Assembly (NCBI RefSeq): GCF_900114715.1
Contig: NZ_FOTY01000005.1
Span: forward strand, 104,646-168,645
Origin: Salibacterium qingdaonense
Lineage (GTDB): Bacteria; Bacillota; Bacilli; Bacillales; Marinococcaceae
DNA: 64,000 nucleotides
Reading direction: 5' to 3'
Below the pieces are notes generated by a model, which was given only the letters and a program-made list of their open reading frames with translations, did no database searches and was not told where the DNA came from. Below, in pieces: positions 19,343 through 28,519 of this stretch. Position 1 is the first letter of the stretch, and each line of letters starts with the position of its first letter. A program made the translations under genes and the position numbers.

Positions 19343-19678
19343 GAGTCTGGGACAAAAGTAAAATAGGTGGAGGACAACACGAATGTCTTGCATCGTTGCT
19401 CAATAGTTTAGTGGCAGCGGAGCCAAAATGCTTCGACTCCTGCGGGAACAGCACGAGTCTCGGGGACCCCGCAGGAAGCGGTTTTCTTCCGAGGAGGCTT
19501 GAGCCGTGCCCGCGGCAAAGAAGACACGGTGAGCCCCAGCGAACCGATGTCGCCCTTGTGCTCTGGAGTAAAAGCGAAGCATTTTGGCGCAGCGGTTTGT
19601 CTCAGCAACGAAAAATGCCGAACGATTTTAAAAAATCGTTCGGCATTTTCTATCTTATACAGGTTTTGTCCCAGACTC
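19343..19678. repeat. MITE-like element with 15-bp terminal inverted repeats
   Basis: A 336-bp non-coding element bounded by perfect inverted repeats GAGTCTGGGACAAAA (19343-19357) and its complement (19664-19678). Inside are a CTCCTGCGGGA...CCCCGCAGG stem, a GACGAGGAGGC-like block and a strong hairpin GCCGAACGATT...AATCGTTCGGC at 19615-19646. Related copies occur at 23.3, 42.0 and 49.0 kb. Similar GC-rich intergenic repeats are common in Bacillaceae genomes. Confidence 0.8.
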
Positions 19679-19683
19679 TTTTT

Positions 19684-20526
19684 TTATTCGGCAGTACCGT
19701 AATATTCTTCGAGCGTCTGATTTGTATCATGAAGGGCGGCTGCAAGCTCTTTTCCAACGTAGCGGAGGTGCCATGGTTCGTACTGATAACCAGTAATATC
19801 CGTTTTATCCTCCGGATAACGTATAACAAAGCCGTATTCATGCGCGTTTTCCTTCAGCCACATGCCTTCCGGAGTCTCTCCGAATGCATTGGTCAAAGTA
19901 AAATCCGCTGACTGAGAGCTGACATCCATTGCCAGACCGCTCTGATGCTCACTTTCTCCTGCCTGAGCGCTGTATTGATTGGCAGCTTCTACTCCGTCTT
20001 CTTCTGCATTAGCGGCAAAAATAGACTCCTGGCGGTCATAGGAGCGGTATCCTGATACAGCAAATAGATATAGTCCTTCCTCTTCTGCCCCGCTGAACAG
20101 CGATTCCAGTGCTTTGGCTGCCGGTTCACGCACCTGTTTTTTCGGCACGTCTTCTTCATACGGGAAGCGCACATCCGGAACCGTCAGATCTTCCGGCACA
20201 TAATCCGAAGGTAGATGGTATTCCCGATTCACAAGGGCATTCAGCGCCTCAGGATTCTGCAGCACCCCGTCTTCATTCACAGACGGAAGGGTCGTTGTCT
20301 GCTCCTGTTCTCCAGCCTTTGGTTCAGTCGTTTCCGCCTGTTCTTCCTCTCCCTCAAAAACAGGCTCGGATTCTTTTTCTGCTTCATTCTCCTGTTCGGC
20401 CTGTTCTTCCTGCTGGGATGCATCCCCGCTGTTGTTCTGCTCTTCTCCTTCCGACTGTCCGGAAGCCGAACACCCTCCGAGAGCAAGCAGCACCGCAGCT
20501 CCGAAACTGATGATCGTTTTATTCAT
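19684..20526 (-). CDS. VanY-type D-alanyl-D-alanine carboxypeptidase lipoprotein
   Basis: A 280-residue lipoprotein: signal peptide with lipobox LALGGC at residues 15-20, then a long Glu/Gln/Ser-rich linker to about residue 75, then an M15B (VanY/DdcY) peptidase domain. The zinc motif SEHQSGLAMDV (HxxxxxxD) and the late EPWHLRYVG carry the ligands, and SGYRSYDRQ is the conserved substrate loop. It trims the last D-Ala from peptidoglycan stem peptides at the outer face of the membrane. It lies 8 bases after the eutH-like gene, on the same strand. The terminal stop is close to the repeat element, whose hairpin could act as terminator. Confidence 0.9.
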   Translation of the reverse strand: MNKTIISFGAAVLLALGGCSASGQSEGEEQNNSGDASQQEEQAEQENEAEKESEPVFEGEEEQAETTEPKAGEQEQTTTLPSVNEDGVLQNPEALNALVNREYHLPSDYVPEDLTVPDVRFPYEEDVPKKQVREPAAKALESLFSGAEEEGLYLFAVSGYRSYDRQESIFAANAEEDGVEAANQYSAQAGESEHQSGLAMDVSSQSADFTLTNAFGETPEGMWLKENAHEYGFVIRYPEDKTDITGYQYEPWHLRYVGKELAAALHDTNQTLEEYYGTAE

Positions 20527-20534
20527 GAGGAATC

Positions 20535-21668
20535 CTATCCTTTATGTTGAAATTCTTTCTCATCATACCATGATGGAACAGTATCAGAAATGGATGTTCT
20601 GGATTTTTGAATCATTCCATAAGCAACACCCATAGCGCTCAAGCCTCCTGCCAGTTTCCCTACAAGAAGCGGTATAATCATCGCCTCATCCACAGCAGCA
20701 GTGTAACCGAGGTGACCACCGAGAAGGAATGCTCCGCTCACCGCAAAAGCATAATTCATCAATTTTCCATCCTCGTCCATATCCCTGCTGAGCGTAAACA
20801 TTGGAATGATATGCGCCAACGAAGCACACCAGCCGGACCAGGCCACGGGGCTCATAATAAATTGTTTCCGCCGGCCGTTCCCGGAAATCAACTTCTGGAA
20901 AAAATGAACCAGCGGAAAGGCTCCTGCCAGCGTAAACGCAAGCGTCCCAACGGTCAGTATGCCTTCCCGGGACGGGGCCATACCATCAATAATAGTCCAG
21001 CCGGTCAGCGACTGCAGCACAACGACCACCGTAGCCAATGTTGTTACCACTGTCACCAGCCTGCCGAACATCCGGAACCCCTTCACCATAGTTTCCATTT
21101 TCCACCATATCCCAAACAGAATCAAACCGGATACAAGAAAAATGGGCACCAGATTTAACACCATCTGCTGCATGGAAAATCCTGCAGCTGCTCCTCCTGC
21201 CAGCATGCCGACGGGGATAGTCGTAATACCAGCCAGTATTCCTTTTGCAAACAAGGCGTGATCTTCTTTTTTCAGGATACTTAAGGCGACAGGCACCGTA
21301 AAGGTCAGCGTTGCTCCCAGCATACTGCCAAGAAGAATACCGGCAAACCGGGCGGATTCTTCCGTTCCCGCCAGTTCCCCGGCCAAGGCCCATCCGCCCA
21401 TATCCAGTGCCAGAATCGTGGTGGCAAACATCGCCGGGTCCGCTCCCAGCCATTGATATACCGGTGCGACCACAGGGCGGAGAACGTCAGCCAATACAGG
21501 GGCAAGCGAAATCATTCCCACAATCACCACAGCAACAGGCCCCATCGCAGCAAAACCCCGGTCAAAAGCTTCCCCGTAACCAAACCGGCTGCCAAAGGCT
21601 TTGTCCAGCCCCCCAATTATCACAAAAACCGCCAGGGTCCAAATCACAATATCCTGGATTACTCCCAT
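20535..21668 (-). CDS. eutH: EutH-like ethanolamine transporter
   Basis: A 377-residue polytopic membrane protein with about ten helices. The segments DKAFGSRFGYGEAFDRGFAAMGP and MISLAPVLADVLRPV in the first 60 residues, then ALDMGGWALAGEL, are characteristic of EutH, the ethanolamine permease. No eutABC, eutD or microcompartment gene is nearby; instead its neighbours are a carboxypeptidase and an MBL hydrolase. It may feed a eut locus elsewhere, or transport another small amino alcohol. The ribosome binding site is weak (AGAGTAGGAC). Confidence 0.85.
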   Translation of the reverse strand: MGVIQDIVIWTLAVFVIIGGLDKAFGSRFGYGEAFDRGFAAMGPVAVVIVGMISLAPVLADVLRPVVAPVYQWLGADPAMFATTILALDMGGWALAGELAGTEESARFAGILLGSMLGATLTFTVPVALSILKKEDHALFAKGILAGITTIPVGMLAGGAAAGFSMQQMVLNLVPIFLVSGLILFGIWWKMETMVKGFRMFGRLVTVVTTLATVVVVLQSLTGWTIIDGMAPSREGILTVGTLAFTLAGAFPLVHFFQKLISGNGRRKQFIMSPVAWSGWCASLAHIIPMFTLSRDMDEDGKLMNYAFAVSGAFLLGGHLGYTAAVDEAMIIPLLVGKLAGGLSAMGVAYGMIQKSRTSISDTVPSWYDEKEFQHKG

Positions 21669-21683
21669 CGTATGTCCTACTCT

Positions 21684-22505
21684 CTACCCTCTATATTCCT
21701 TTTGTATCTGAGCTTTGTTGTTTTCATGTTCCTCTCTAAGATAACGTGAAAACCGGAAGCTGTCCACGAACGCCTCCAGTACATCCAAGCGTTTCTGCTG
21801 CCTGATTTCGTCCCGGAGTGTTTCGATATACCAGCGCGAATCTCCGATACGGTCTCTCATCTCATCGCGGTCTGTCGTGCACTTACCGTGACCAGGGATA
21901 AGCAGCTTGATGTTTTTTTCATCCACCACTTTTTCCAGTTTATTCACTGTGTGTTTGTAGGCTTCGCTGTCATGATGAATAAAAGGAAATTCCACATCAC
22001 TTGCATAATCTCCGGCAATCAAAATCCCCAATTCATCTATTACAGCAAATACCCCGTCAGCCTGATGACCCGGCGCAAGATAAAAAGATACGGAAGTATT
22101 TTCTTTTTTTATCGTCTGTTCATCATGATCAATGATAATATCAATTTGAGGGTACTCCACGGGATAAGAACGCTCGATGTAATAATAGTCATCAAAGTCC
22201 TGCGCTTCCTGCAGAATCTTCTTCTTGTTGGTTCTATCCACAAATCCCCGGGAAGCAATCGTCACAGCTTCCGGAAATGCCTTCCATCCATGAATATGGT
22301 CAAAATCAGAATGCGTAAAAAACAGATATTTATGCTGTCCGCCATCGTTTTCGGCGACGTGCTGCCGAATGGCTTCGATTTCACCTGGAAGCCAGGTTGG
22401 ATCCACGATTAGAATCATATCTTTTGTAACAACGACAGTGGACGTTGTCTGATAAAGGTCGCTTTGAAATACAGTGACATATTGATTTTCGTATTGTACC
22501 GGCAT
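21684..22505 (-). CDS. MBL-fold metallo-hydrolase
   Basis: A 273-residue cytoplasmic metallo-beta-lactamase-fold hydrolase. The metal motif appears as THSDFDHIHGW, so the second histidine of the usual HxHxDH is replaced by Asp. Later ligands are suggested by LAPGHQADG and LLIPGHGKCTT. I start it at ATG 22505 because AGAGGTGG lies 5 bases upstream; an in-frame extension to 22571 has no site. It lies 15 bases before eutH on the same strand. Substrate unknown. Confidence 0.85.
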   Translation of the reverse strand: MPVQYENQYVTVFQSDLYQTTSTVVVTKDMILIVDPTWLPGEIEAIRQHVAENDGGQHKYLFFTHSDFDHIHGWKAFPEAVTIASRGFVDRTNKKKILQEAQDFDDYYYIERSYPVEYPQIDIIIDHDEQTIKKENTSVSFYLAPGHQADGVFAVIDELGILIAGDYASDVEFPFIHHDSEAYKHTVNKLEKVVDEKNIKLLIPGHGKCTTDRDEMRDRIGDSRWYIETLRDEIRQQKRLDVLEAFVDSFRFSRYLREEHENNKAQIQKEYRG

Positions 22506-22619
22506 CCATACCACCTCTTTCGTTCTATAAAAACCACGTATTGCCTGATAGAATAAAGCATTTCTTGGCATATACCCGTTTTATCACAACGATAAAAGCG
22601 TAAAAAGGAGCTCGCGTGA

Positions 22620-23309
22620 ATGAAACATTATGTATACCTGCTCTTTGTTGTCCTGCTGAATGCCTGCGGCCATCCAGCGTATGAAGAAGGGGAAAAAATA
22701 GATGCTGAAGTGATAGATGTCGTGGACGGTGACACGGTGACCGTTGATATGGAAAAAGGAGGAGAAGAAACGCTCCGGCTGCTTTTAATCGACACGCCGG
22801 AAACGGTACACCCAGACGAGCCCGTGCAGCCTTATGGACCCAAAGCAAGTGAGTATGCGAAAGAACTGCTCCCCGAAGGTAAAGATGTCACCGTGGAAAT
22901 AGACACGACCATCCGTGATGATTATGACCGTTTTCTGGCGTATCTCTGGGTCGACGGGAAAATGGTCAATAAAACGATGGTGGAACAAGGGCTGGCCCGG
23001 GTGGCTTACATTATCGAGCCCAACACCAGATACGTGGAACGGCTGCAGAAGGCCGAGCAACAAGCGCAGCAGCAGAACCTTGGCATCTGGAGCGAAGACG
23101 GCTATGTTACCGGTGACGGATTTCAGCCGGCAGCTGTGCAGCATGCAGCATGTGATAACCCCCATATCAAAGGGAACCACAGCTCCAGCGGCGATTATAT
23201 TTATCACACCCCCGCCAGCCCTAATTACGAGCAGACCAAAGCCGAAGAAATGTTCTGCAGTACCGAAGCGGCCGAAGAAGCCGGTTACCGCGCAATACAG
23301 CGGCCATAG
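22620..23309 (+). CDS. Secreted thermonuclease-family lipoprotein
   Basis: A 229-residue lipoprotein with lipobox LLNAC at residues 12-16, followed by a staphylococcal-nuclease-like domain at about 28-160. Key residues are visible: VDGDTVTV, LLLIDTPET (with the metal-binding Asp and catalytic Arg region), GPKASEYAKELL and DRFLAYLWVDG. The C-terminal 60 residues hold two Cys in an excalibur-like pattern (HAACDNPHIKGN ... EEMFCSTEAAEEAGYR). It probably degrades extracellular DNA or RNA. AAGGAG precedes the ATG. Its 3' end runs straight into a truncated copy of the dispersed repeat. Confidence 0.9.
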   Translation: MKHYVYLLFVVLLNACGHPAYEEGEKIDAEVIDVVDGDTVTVDMEKGGEETLRLLLIDTPETVHPDEPVQPYGPKASEYAKELLPEGKDVTVEIDTTIRDDYDRFLAYLWVDGKMVNKTMVEQGLARVAYIIEPNTRYVERLQKAEQQAQQQNLGIWSEDGYVTGDGFQPAAVQHAACDNPHIKGNHSSSGDYIYHTPASPNYEQTKAEEMFCSTEAAEEAGYRAIQRP

Positions 23310-23315
23310 ACACAA

Positions 23316-23416
23316 TCAGCACCAGCGAACAGATGCCGTCACAGTAAAATTCCGAACGATTTATGAAAGAATCGTTCGGAATTTTATTATTTAGTGATGT
23401 CATTGTCCCAGACTCT
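23316..23416. repeat. Truncated copy of the dispersed hairpin repeat
   Basis: Contains CCAGCGAACAGATGCCGTC, the hairpin TTCCGAACGATT...AATCGTTCGGAA and the right end TTGTCCCAGACTC, in the same order as the 19.3 kb element; the left terminal repeat is missing. The hairpin may double as the terminator of the nuclease gene. Confidence 0.7.
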
Positions 23417-23468
23417 TATTTGACATTTACTTCAACGCTATCATAAGCAAGGGAACTCCGATTAATGA

Positions 23469-24368
23469 TTAGTCCAGCATTCCTTGCTCCTGCAAATACC
23501 CTGTTGCAACGTCTTGTATTTCCTGCCCGCCAATATTAACTTTATGCATTAGATCAGTCATTTGTTCAGTACTGATTGTACCAACAAGAGATTCCAGTAT
23601 TTCATTAATTTTTGGGTAATTTTCGACAACTTCATTTGTTGCGACTAAAGAAGATTCATAAGGTGGGAAGAATTGTTTATCATCTTCAAGGACTTTCAAA
23701 TTACGTTCTATTATTTGCGGATCCACGGTATAAGCCGTTACAACATCCAATTCACCACTCGCTATGCCTTCATACATCAGGGAAACGTCCATACCGCGGG
23801 CATCGGCAAACTTAAATCCATACGTTTCCTGAAATCCTTCATAGCCATCATTCTCACGTTCAATCCAAGCGTTATCAGTTCCTAGTGTTAATTCACCTGC
23901 GTATTCTTTCAAGTCGGTAATAGTATCAACATTGTTTTTTTGTGCAAAATTCTCTTTAACCGCAATAGAGTAATTGTTTATAAAACCAATCGAATCGTAC
24001 CACTTAATGTCATATTCTTCTCCAAAGAGTGTTTGCGCTTTTTTCAATGTTTCCTCTTGATCTGTAGTATATTCAACATCATCAAAATAATTGTTGTATA
24101 CTTCTCCGGAGTAAAGACTGGCAATATCAAATTCACTACGTTCAATACCGGCAAATATTTGGGGGCTGGCCGGCAGATCCTCGACAATCTCAACTGTATG
24201 ATCTGTTTTATCTTCAATGAGTGATTTTACTATCTGCACATTAATTTTTGCATCCGTACTGGTAGCTGCAGCCACAGTGAAATTTTCGGACCCCGAGTTG
24301 GAACTGCACCCTGCGATTAACAATAAAAAAGCTGCTACAATCGTGATTACTAGATGTCTCATTTTCAC
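23469..24368 (-). CDS. Osmoprotectant ABC importer, substrate-binding lipoprotein
   Basis: A 299-residue lipoprotein with lipobox LLIAGCSS near residue 20 and a mature OpuAC/OpuCC-type (type F) binding domain; ATSTDAKINVQIVKSLIEDKT and SLYSGEVYNNYF are typical early segments. It would capture a quaternary amine such as glycine betaine, choline or carnitine for the permeases and ATPase encoded at 29.3-31.8 kb. It is unusual that it is the last gene of the block, separated from the other transporter genes by two hydrolases and a regulator. The region is visibly more AT-rich than its surroundings. Confidence 0.88.
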   Translation of the reverse strand: MKMRHLVITIVAAFLLLIAGCSSNSGSENFTVAAATSTDAKINVQIVKSLIEDKTDHTVEIVEDLPASPQIFAGIERSEFDIASLYSGEVYNNYFDDVEYTTDQEETLKKAQTLFGEEYDIKWYDSIGFINNYSIAVKENFAQKNNVDTITDLKEYAGELTLGTDNAWIERENDGYEGFQETYGFKFADARGMDVSLMYEGIASGELDVVTAYTVDPQIIERNLKVLEDDKQFFPPYESSLVATNEVVENYPKINEILESLVGTISTEQMTDLMHKVNIGGQEIQDVATGYLQEQGMLD

Positions 24369-24460
24369 TATTCAACTCCTGTTGTATTTAATATTTGAAA
24401 CGCTAATCCTCTCTTCTGCTCTCTGTATCACATCTTCTATTATTGTTATGCCTGCGCCAA

Positions 24461-26275
24461 TTAAAATAAATAATGTAGAATTGAGTTTATTGCCTGTGTT
24501 GTATCAATTTGTTTGTCATTTTCTTTAGGAAACTTTTCTGTTAAAGGTAAGGTGACATGACTTTCCCCAGGATACACATTAACGGTAGTTCCCGGTTCTG
24601 GTCTTGTTGTATACTCATGGTCACTTGAAACAATAACTAAACCGATTTTATGCCCTGCTGAAAATTCATAGTCGTGTGGTTCCATGTTCCAATCGAATGT
24701 ATACCGTTGACCCGGAACAAGAGCCTTAGATTCTGATATAGACTCTACATTTTGAACATCCATCCACCCTCTTGTAACAACTTCTGTACCGTTTGGCCCG
24801 TAGTCAACCAGCCAAGCCGATAAATTAGCTGCAGTGCCATTTATACTTGCATTGATAGATAAGCTGGGAGTTCCGCTCAATCTAATGTTCTCCGTCAAAG
24901 CAGGGCTTAGATAAGCCAAACGATTTGAAGACTTCACTGACGGATCCTTTATTAGCTCTCTTGCGGTCTTAGAAGCATTATCTGTAAAACTTTCTGTTTC
25001 ATTTTTCACCGGTTTTTCTTGGAGGGTTAACCCGGCCGAATCATCAGAACTGTTGCTTAAATATAATGTCTGATCTGATGCATCAACACGGGGCCATGCT
25101 TTTAATGATTCCCATGAACCAGCAACGTTTTCTATTTCTACCTTTGGCTTCTCCATAATTCCACTATCGATGTCATATAACCAATAATCAAACCATTTAT
25201 TCAAAGTGGTTAACCACTTGTCGCTCCGTTCATCATTAGGATCGGTATGAGCGCCTTGGTGTAACCATAGTTTGCGCGGAACGTCATTCTGTCTAAGCTT
25301 TTCCCACCACTTCGCATATTGCTTCCGCTTAACATTCATATCTTTCAAACCATGAACGACGAACACACTTGCATTAATATTATCGGCATTATTCAAATAG
25401 TTCCGCTCGTCCCAAAATTCACTATAATCTCCAGTTTCACGATCCTGGTCCTTTTCTAATTGATCTATAACCTCTGCACACACTTCTGGATTATCACGTG
25501 TGAGCACCCCTTTGGCTAATAAGTCTAAGCCGTCTCCTTGATAACCTCCCGGGGCAACAACAGCTCCATTTGCACGGTAATAATCATAATAATTACTAAT
25601 CGCACCAATAGGAACAATGGTTTCTAATCCTTCTACGCCTGTAGCAGCCACGCCATTAGCGAGAGTGCCATCATAGGATTTTCCCACCATACCTACCTTT
25701 CCAGTTGTCCAATCAGCCCGGACCTCTTGTCCATCCTTACTGTAGGCTGGTGCACGGTTATTCAACCAATCCACAACCGACTTTGCGGCATTTATTTCGA
25801 GCTCCCCTCCAACTGTCGGGCATCCTGTTGATTCTGCAGACCCAAGACCGTCTGCGATCACAACTGCGTAACCGCGGGAGACAAAATAATCTTCATAATA
25901 GTTAGGCAGATTGTAAGGAATCCCATCGTACAACTCTTTATCCACATTATGATAGTCAGGATAATCCAGACCTGCGTTATAAGGACTCATATTATAAATA
26001 ACCGGGACTTTAAGTCCTTTTTCGGTTTCTGCCGGGCGGATAATCTTCACAGAAATTCGCTCATTTGCCCCGTCCCCATCATTGTCAAAGGTTGTTTCTA
26101 CATTAACTGTTTCCGTGATAGCCTCTTCGTGCGAGAACACTTCTTGTGTCATTCCGTTTTCAACTAAGATGTCCGGCGCAGATCCATCTTCTGCTTCGGT
26201 TTGAATAGCTGGAAATAGTCCGAACATTGCTGCTGAGGTACATGCCAAAACAAGATATTTAGGTATTAATTTCAT
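24461..26275 (-). CDS. Secreted S15/CocE-type hydrolase (Xaa-Pro dipeptidyl-peptidase-like)
   Basis: A 604-residue exported protein: signal peptide at about 1-28 (ending near QTEAE), an alpha/beta-hydrolase domain with the nucleophile elbow GKSYDG, acid region VVHGLKDMNV, His in LHQGAHTDPND, and a C-terminal beta-sandwich (PepX_C, about 390-590). The family covers Xaa-Pro dipeptidyl peptidases and acyl esterases such as cocaine esterase; the sequence does not decide between peptide and ester substrates. It lies between the binding protein gene and a second, cytoplasmic family member, so it probably releases the compound that the transporter imports. Confidence 0.85.
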   Translation of the reverse strand: MKLIPKYLVLACTSAAMFGLFPAIQTEAEDGSAPDILVENGMTQEVFSHEEAITETVNVETTFDNDGDGANERISVKIIRPAETEKGLKVPVIYNMSPYNAGLDYPDYHNVDKELYDGIPYNLPNYYEDYFVSRGYAVVIADGLGSAESTGCPTVGGELEINAAKSVVDWLNNRAPAYSKDGQEVRADWTTGKVGMVGKSYDGTLANGVAATGVEGLETIVPIGAISNYYDYYRANGAVVAPGGYQGDGLDLLAKGVLTRDNPEVCAEVIDQLEKDQDRETGDYSEFWDERNYLNNADNINASVFVVHGLKDMNVKRKQYAKWWEKLRQNDVPRKLWLHQGAHTDPNDERSDKWLTTLNKWFDYWLYDIDSGIMEKPKVEIENVAGSWESLKAWPRVDASDQTLYLSNSSDDSAGLTLQEKPVKNETESFTDNASKTARELIKDPSVKSSNRLAYLSPALTENIRLSGTPSLSINASINGTAANLSAWLVDYGPNGTEVVTRGWMDVQNVESISESKALVPGQRYTFDWNMEPHDYEFSAGHKIGLVIVSSDHEYTTRPEPGTTVNVYPGESHVTLPLTEKFPKENDKQIDTTQAINSILHYLF

Positions 26276-26414
26276 GTTGATTTATATCCCCCATTAATCT
26301 GTATGTAGTTGTCTTCATATTTTTTTAAAGACTTTCATAACATCGCAGTTTCAGAATTTTATCTGAATTTACTAGCAAGATGTGCATACGGTATTGTTTG
26401 TTCGCGTTTCCCTA

Positions 26415-28463
26415 TTATTGGTAATTTCGAGGTATGGTCTCCTCCCATGTTTTACGGAAAATTTCTTCACCGTTTAACAGGGCTACCATAGTATTGGTCA
26501 AATAAAACGATGCATCATCACTGGTCATAATACTGTCAGTGAACAACTGCGTATCCCAGTCGTCACGGGCAACAGTCAGCTCCCATTCGCAGCGGATGTT
26601 AGCAGAAAGTGGATCACCAGAGGTGATCGTGAATGTATTTTTATTTTTGCTTCCGTGCCTGATGCCATTGTTTGGCAATAGGCGTTCTCCTTCATCGGAA
26701 TAGTCCTGCAATTGCCACGTATCTGATATGGTATCGTGAACAACATCGCGCGTCCGCTTTTCCGCTCGTAAAATTTCCTTGTCGATGGGTTGAGCTATTT
26801 CCGGTATTTCAAATGATATGTGCGAATCTGACTCTGGTTTTGGCGTACGTACGGGTAACACCAGCCTGGTTTCTTCGTTTGTTAAAATAGTCAGAGTTGT
26901 TTGTTTCGGTGAAGGCCATGCCTGAGGCCAATACGTTGGTGCTACAGCAAGTTCTAAACGATGTCCAACCGGTATATTCTGACCCAGAGCATCCAGCTTC
27001 ACTTCTGCTTTATAAATTTCCCCAGTATCAAGCGGTTCTGGATATTCATGGGATCTTAGATGGTTCAGATTCAACATCCCCCAACTTATCAATGTGGACT
27101 CGCCTGTCGGTGCCTTATCACATAGTTTTGCGGCTATAAACACATTGGGCTGATCAGAGGTGAACGTCATATGGAAAGCTGGCTCACCAAGCAAGTCAAT
27201 GCTTTCCTCCATTGGTTCTGATGTAAATACAACTGCTTTCCCATTTTCCAAACGCTGGTCTGCCGGCAAATCCCCCGGTTCCCCAAACGGACAGTAGACG
27301 CCTGCGTACATTCCATGTTCCTGCACGCTTGGGACGATAATCTTTTGTTCATCAGATGGGTTTTGTTGTAATTGGTGATTTTTGCCCAGCCAATAATTAT
27401 GTTCCGCTACCTGTCTAGATGGCCAACTCTCATCCGCAACCCATTTACCCGGCCTTTCATCGTAATCCACTTGTGGCAGTTCACTGTTTTGAATCCATGA
27501 TATTAATTTAGGATCATCTTTCACTCCTGTATCAATGCCTTTCAGCCATTGATCCCACCATCGCAGACATTCCTGTAAAAAACCTATTGCCGGTTCGGGC
27601 CTGGCGACTTCAGGAAATTCATGAGCCCACGGGCCAATCAACCCTTTTGCGTAGGGAAGGTTTTTCAATAGGCTAAATACCCTGTCTGTATACCCATCCT
27701 GCCAGCCGCTCACTGCAAAGACTGGAATGTCTACCTTGGAGTAATCTTCACATATAGAACCATGTTTCCAGTAGTCATCCCGTGTCTGATGGCGCAGCCA
27801 TTCATGTACATAAGGTGTTGTATTTAATCGCTGCAGCCAGTTTTCTTTCCAACCTTCTCCTACAACATTCGGATCTTGAGGTCTGGCACTGTAAGCAAAC
27901 ATCGTTGATGCCCACCAGAGTATGTCTGAAGCCAATATATTGCCTCCACGGTAATGTACATCATCAGCATAACGGTCGTCCGTTGAACACAGGGAGATCA
28001 CTGCTTTCAAAGACGGATGTTGACGACCCGCAATCTGCAGACCATTAAAACCTCCCCACGATTTTCCTATCATACCGACATCTCCAGTGGCCCATGCCTG
28101 GCGGCCGATCCAGTCAAATACCTCCAAGGCATCATCATGTTCCTGTTTTAAATATTCATCAGGCAGATAGCCATCTGAATTACCAGTGCCTCGAATATCT
28201 ACTCGAATGCTTGCATACCCATGACCAGCAAAGTAGGGGTGACGTATAGAATCACGTATGGCAGTAAAATCATCCTTTCGGTAAGGCAGATATTCCAAAA
28301 CAGCCGGAACCGGATTCGTTTTTGCATCGACTGGCAGCCAAATTGTTGCAGCAAGAAAGCTGCCGTCTGATAACGGAATCCATACGTTGTCGAGTTTTTC
28401 GATTTCTCTGGGGAAATCCTTTTTAATTTTTCTATTAACTGAATCAGCTACGTTAAACACCAT
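26415..28463 (-). CDS. Cytoplasmic CocE/NonD-family hydrolase
   Basis: A 682-residue protein without signal peptide. It has the S15-type alpha/beta-hydrolase domain (LEYLPYRKDD, DIRGTGNSDG, nucleophile in GMIGKSWGGFNG, acid in SGWQDGYTD, His in GPWAHEFPE) and a PepX_C beta-sandwich from about residue 380. CocE/NonD enzymes hydrolyse acyl esters or peptides. It pairs with the secreted homologue 140 bases downstream: one may act outside and one after import. The upstream neighbour is a TetR regulator on the same strand. The two paralogues are clearly diverged, so this is not a recent duplication. Confidence 0.85.
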   Translation of the reverse strand: MVFNVADSVNRKIKKDFPREIEKLDNVWIPLSDGSFLAATIWLPVDAKTNPVPAVLEYLPYRKDDFTAIRDSIRHPYFAGHGYASIRVDIRGTGNSDGYLPDEYLKQEHDDALEVFDWIGRQAWATGDVGMIGKSWGGFNGLQIAGRQHPSLKAVISLCSTDDRYADDVHYRGGNILASDILWWASTMFAYSARPQDPNVVGEGWKENWLQRLNTTPYVHEWLRHQTRDDYWKHGSICEDYSKVDIPVFAVSGWQDGYTDRVFSLLKNLPYAKGLIGPWAHEFPEVARPEPAIGFLQECLRWWDQWLKGIDTGVKDDPKLISWIQNSELPQVDYDERPGKWVADESWPSRQVAEHNYWLGKNHQLQQNPSDEQKIIVPSVQEHGMYAGVYCPFGEPGDLPADQRLENGKAVVFTSEPMEESIDLLGEPAFHMTFTSDQPNVFIAAKLCDKAPTGESTLISWGMLNLNHLRSHEYPEPLDTGEIYKAEVKLDALGQNIPVGHRLELAVAPTYWPQAWPSPKQTTLTILTNEETRLVLPVRTPKPESDSHISFEIPEIAQPIDKEILRAEKRTRDVVHDTISDTWQLQDYSDEGERLLPNNGIRHGSKNKNTFTITSGDPLSANIRCEWELTVARDDWDTQLFTDSIMTSDDASFYLTNTMVALLNGEEIFRKTWEETIPRNYQ

Positions 28464-28519
28464 AATAGCTTCAACTCCTCATAATATATTGTAAGAGTTT
28501 CTGATTTTAATATTTTTGT

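Noticed and set aside
19396..19911. Frames within and across the 19.3 kb repeat
   Set aside because: They run through the repeat and antisense to the carboxypeptidase gene; no protein pattern.
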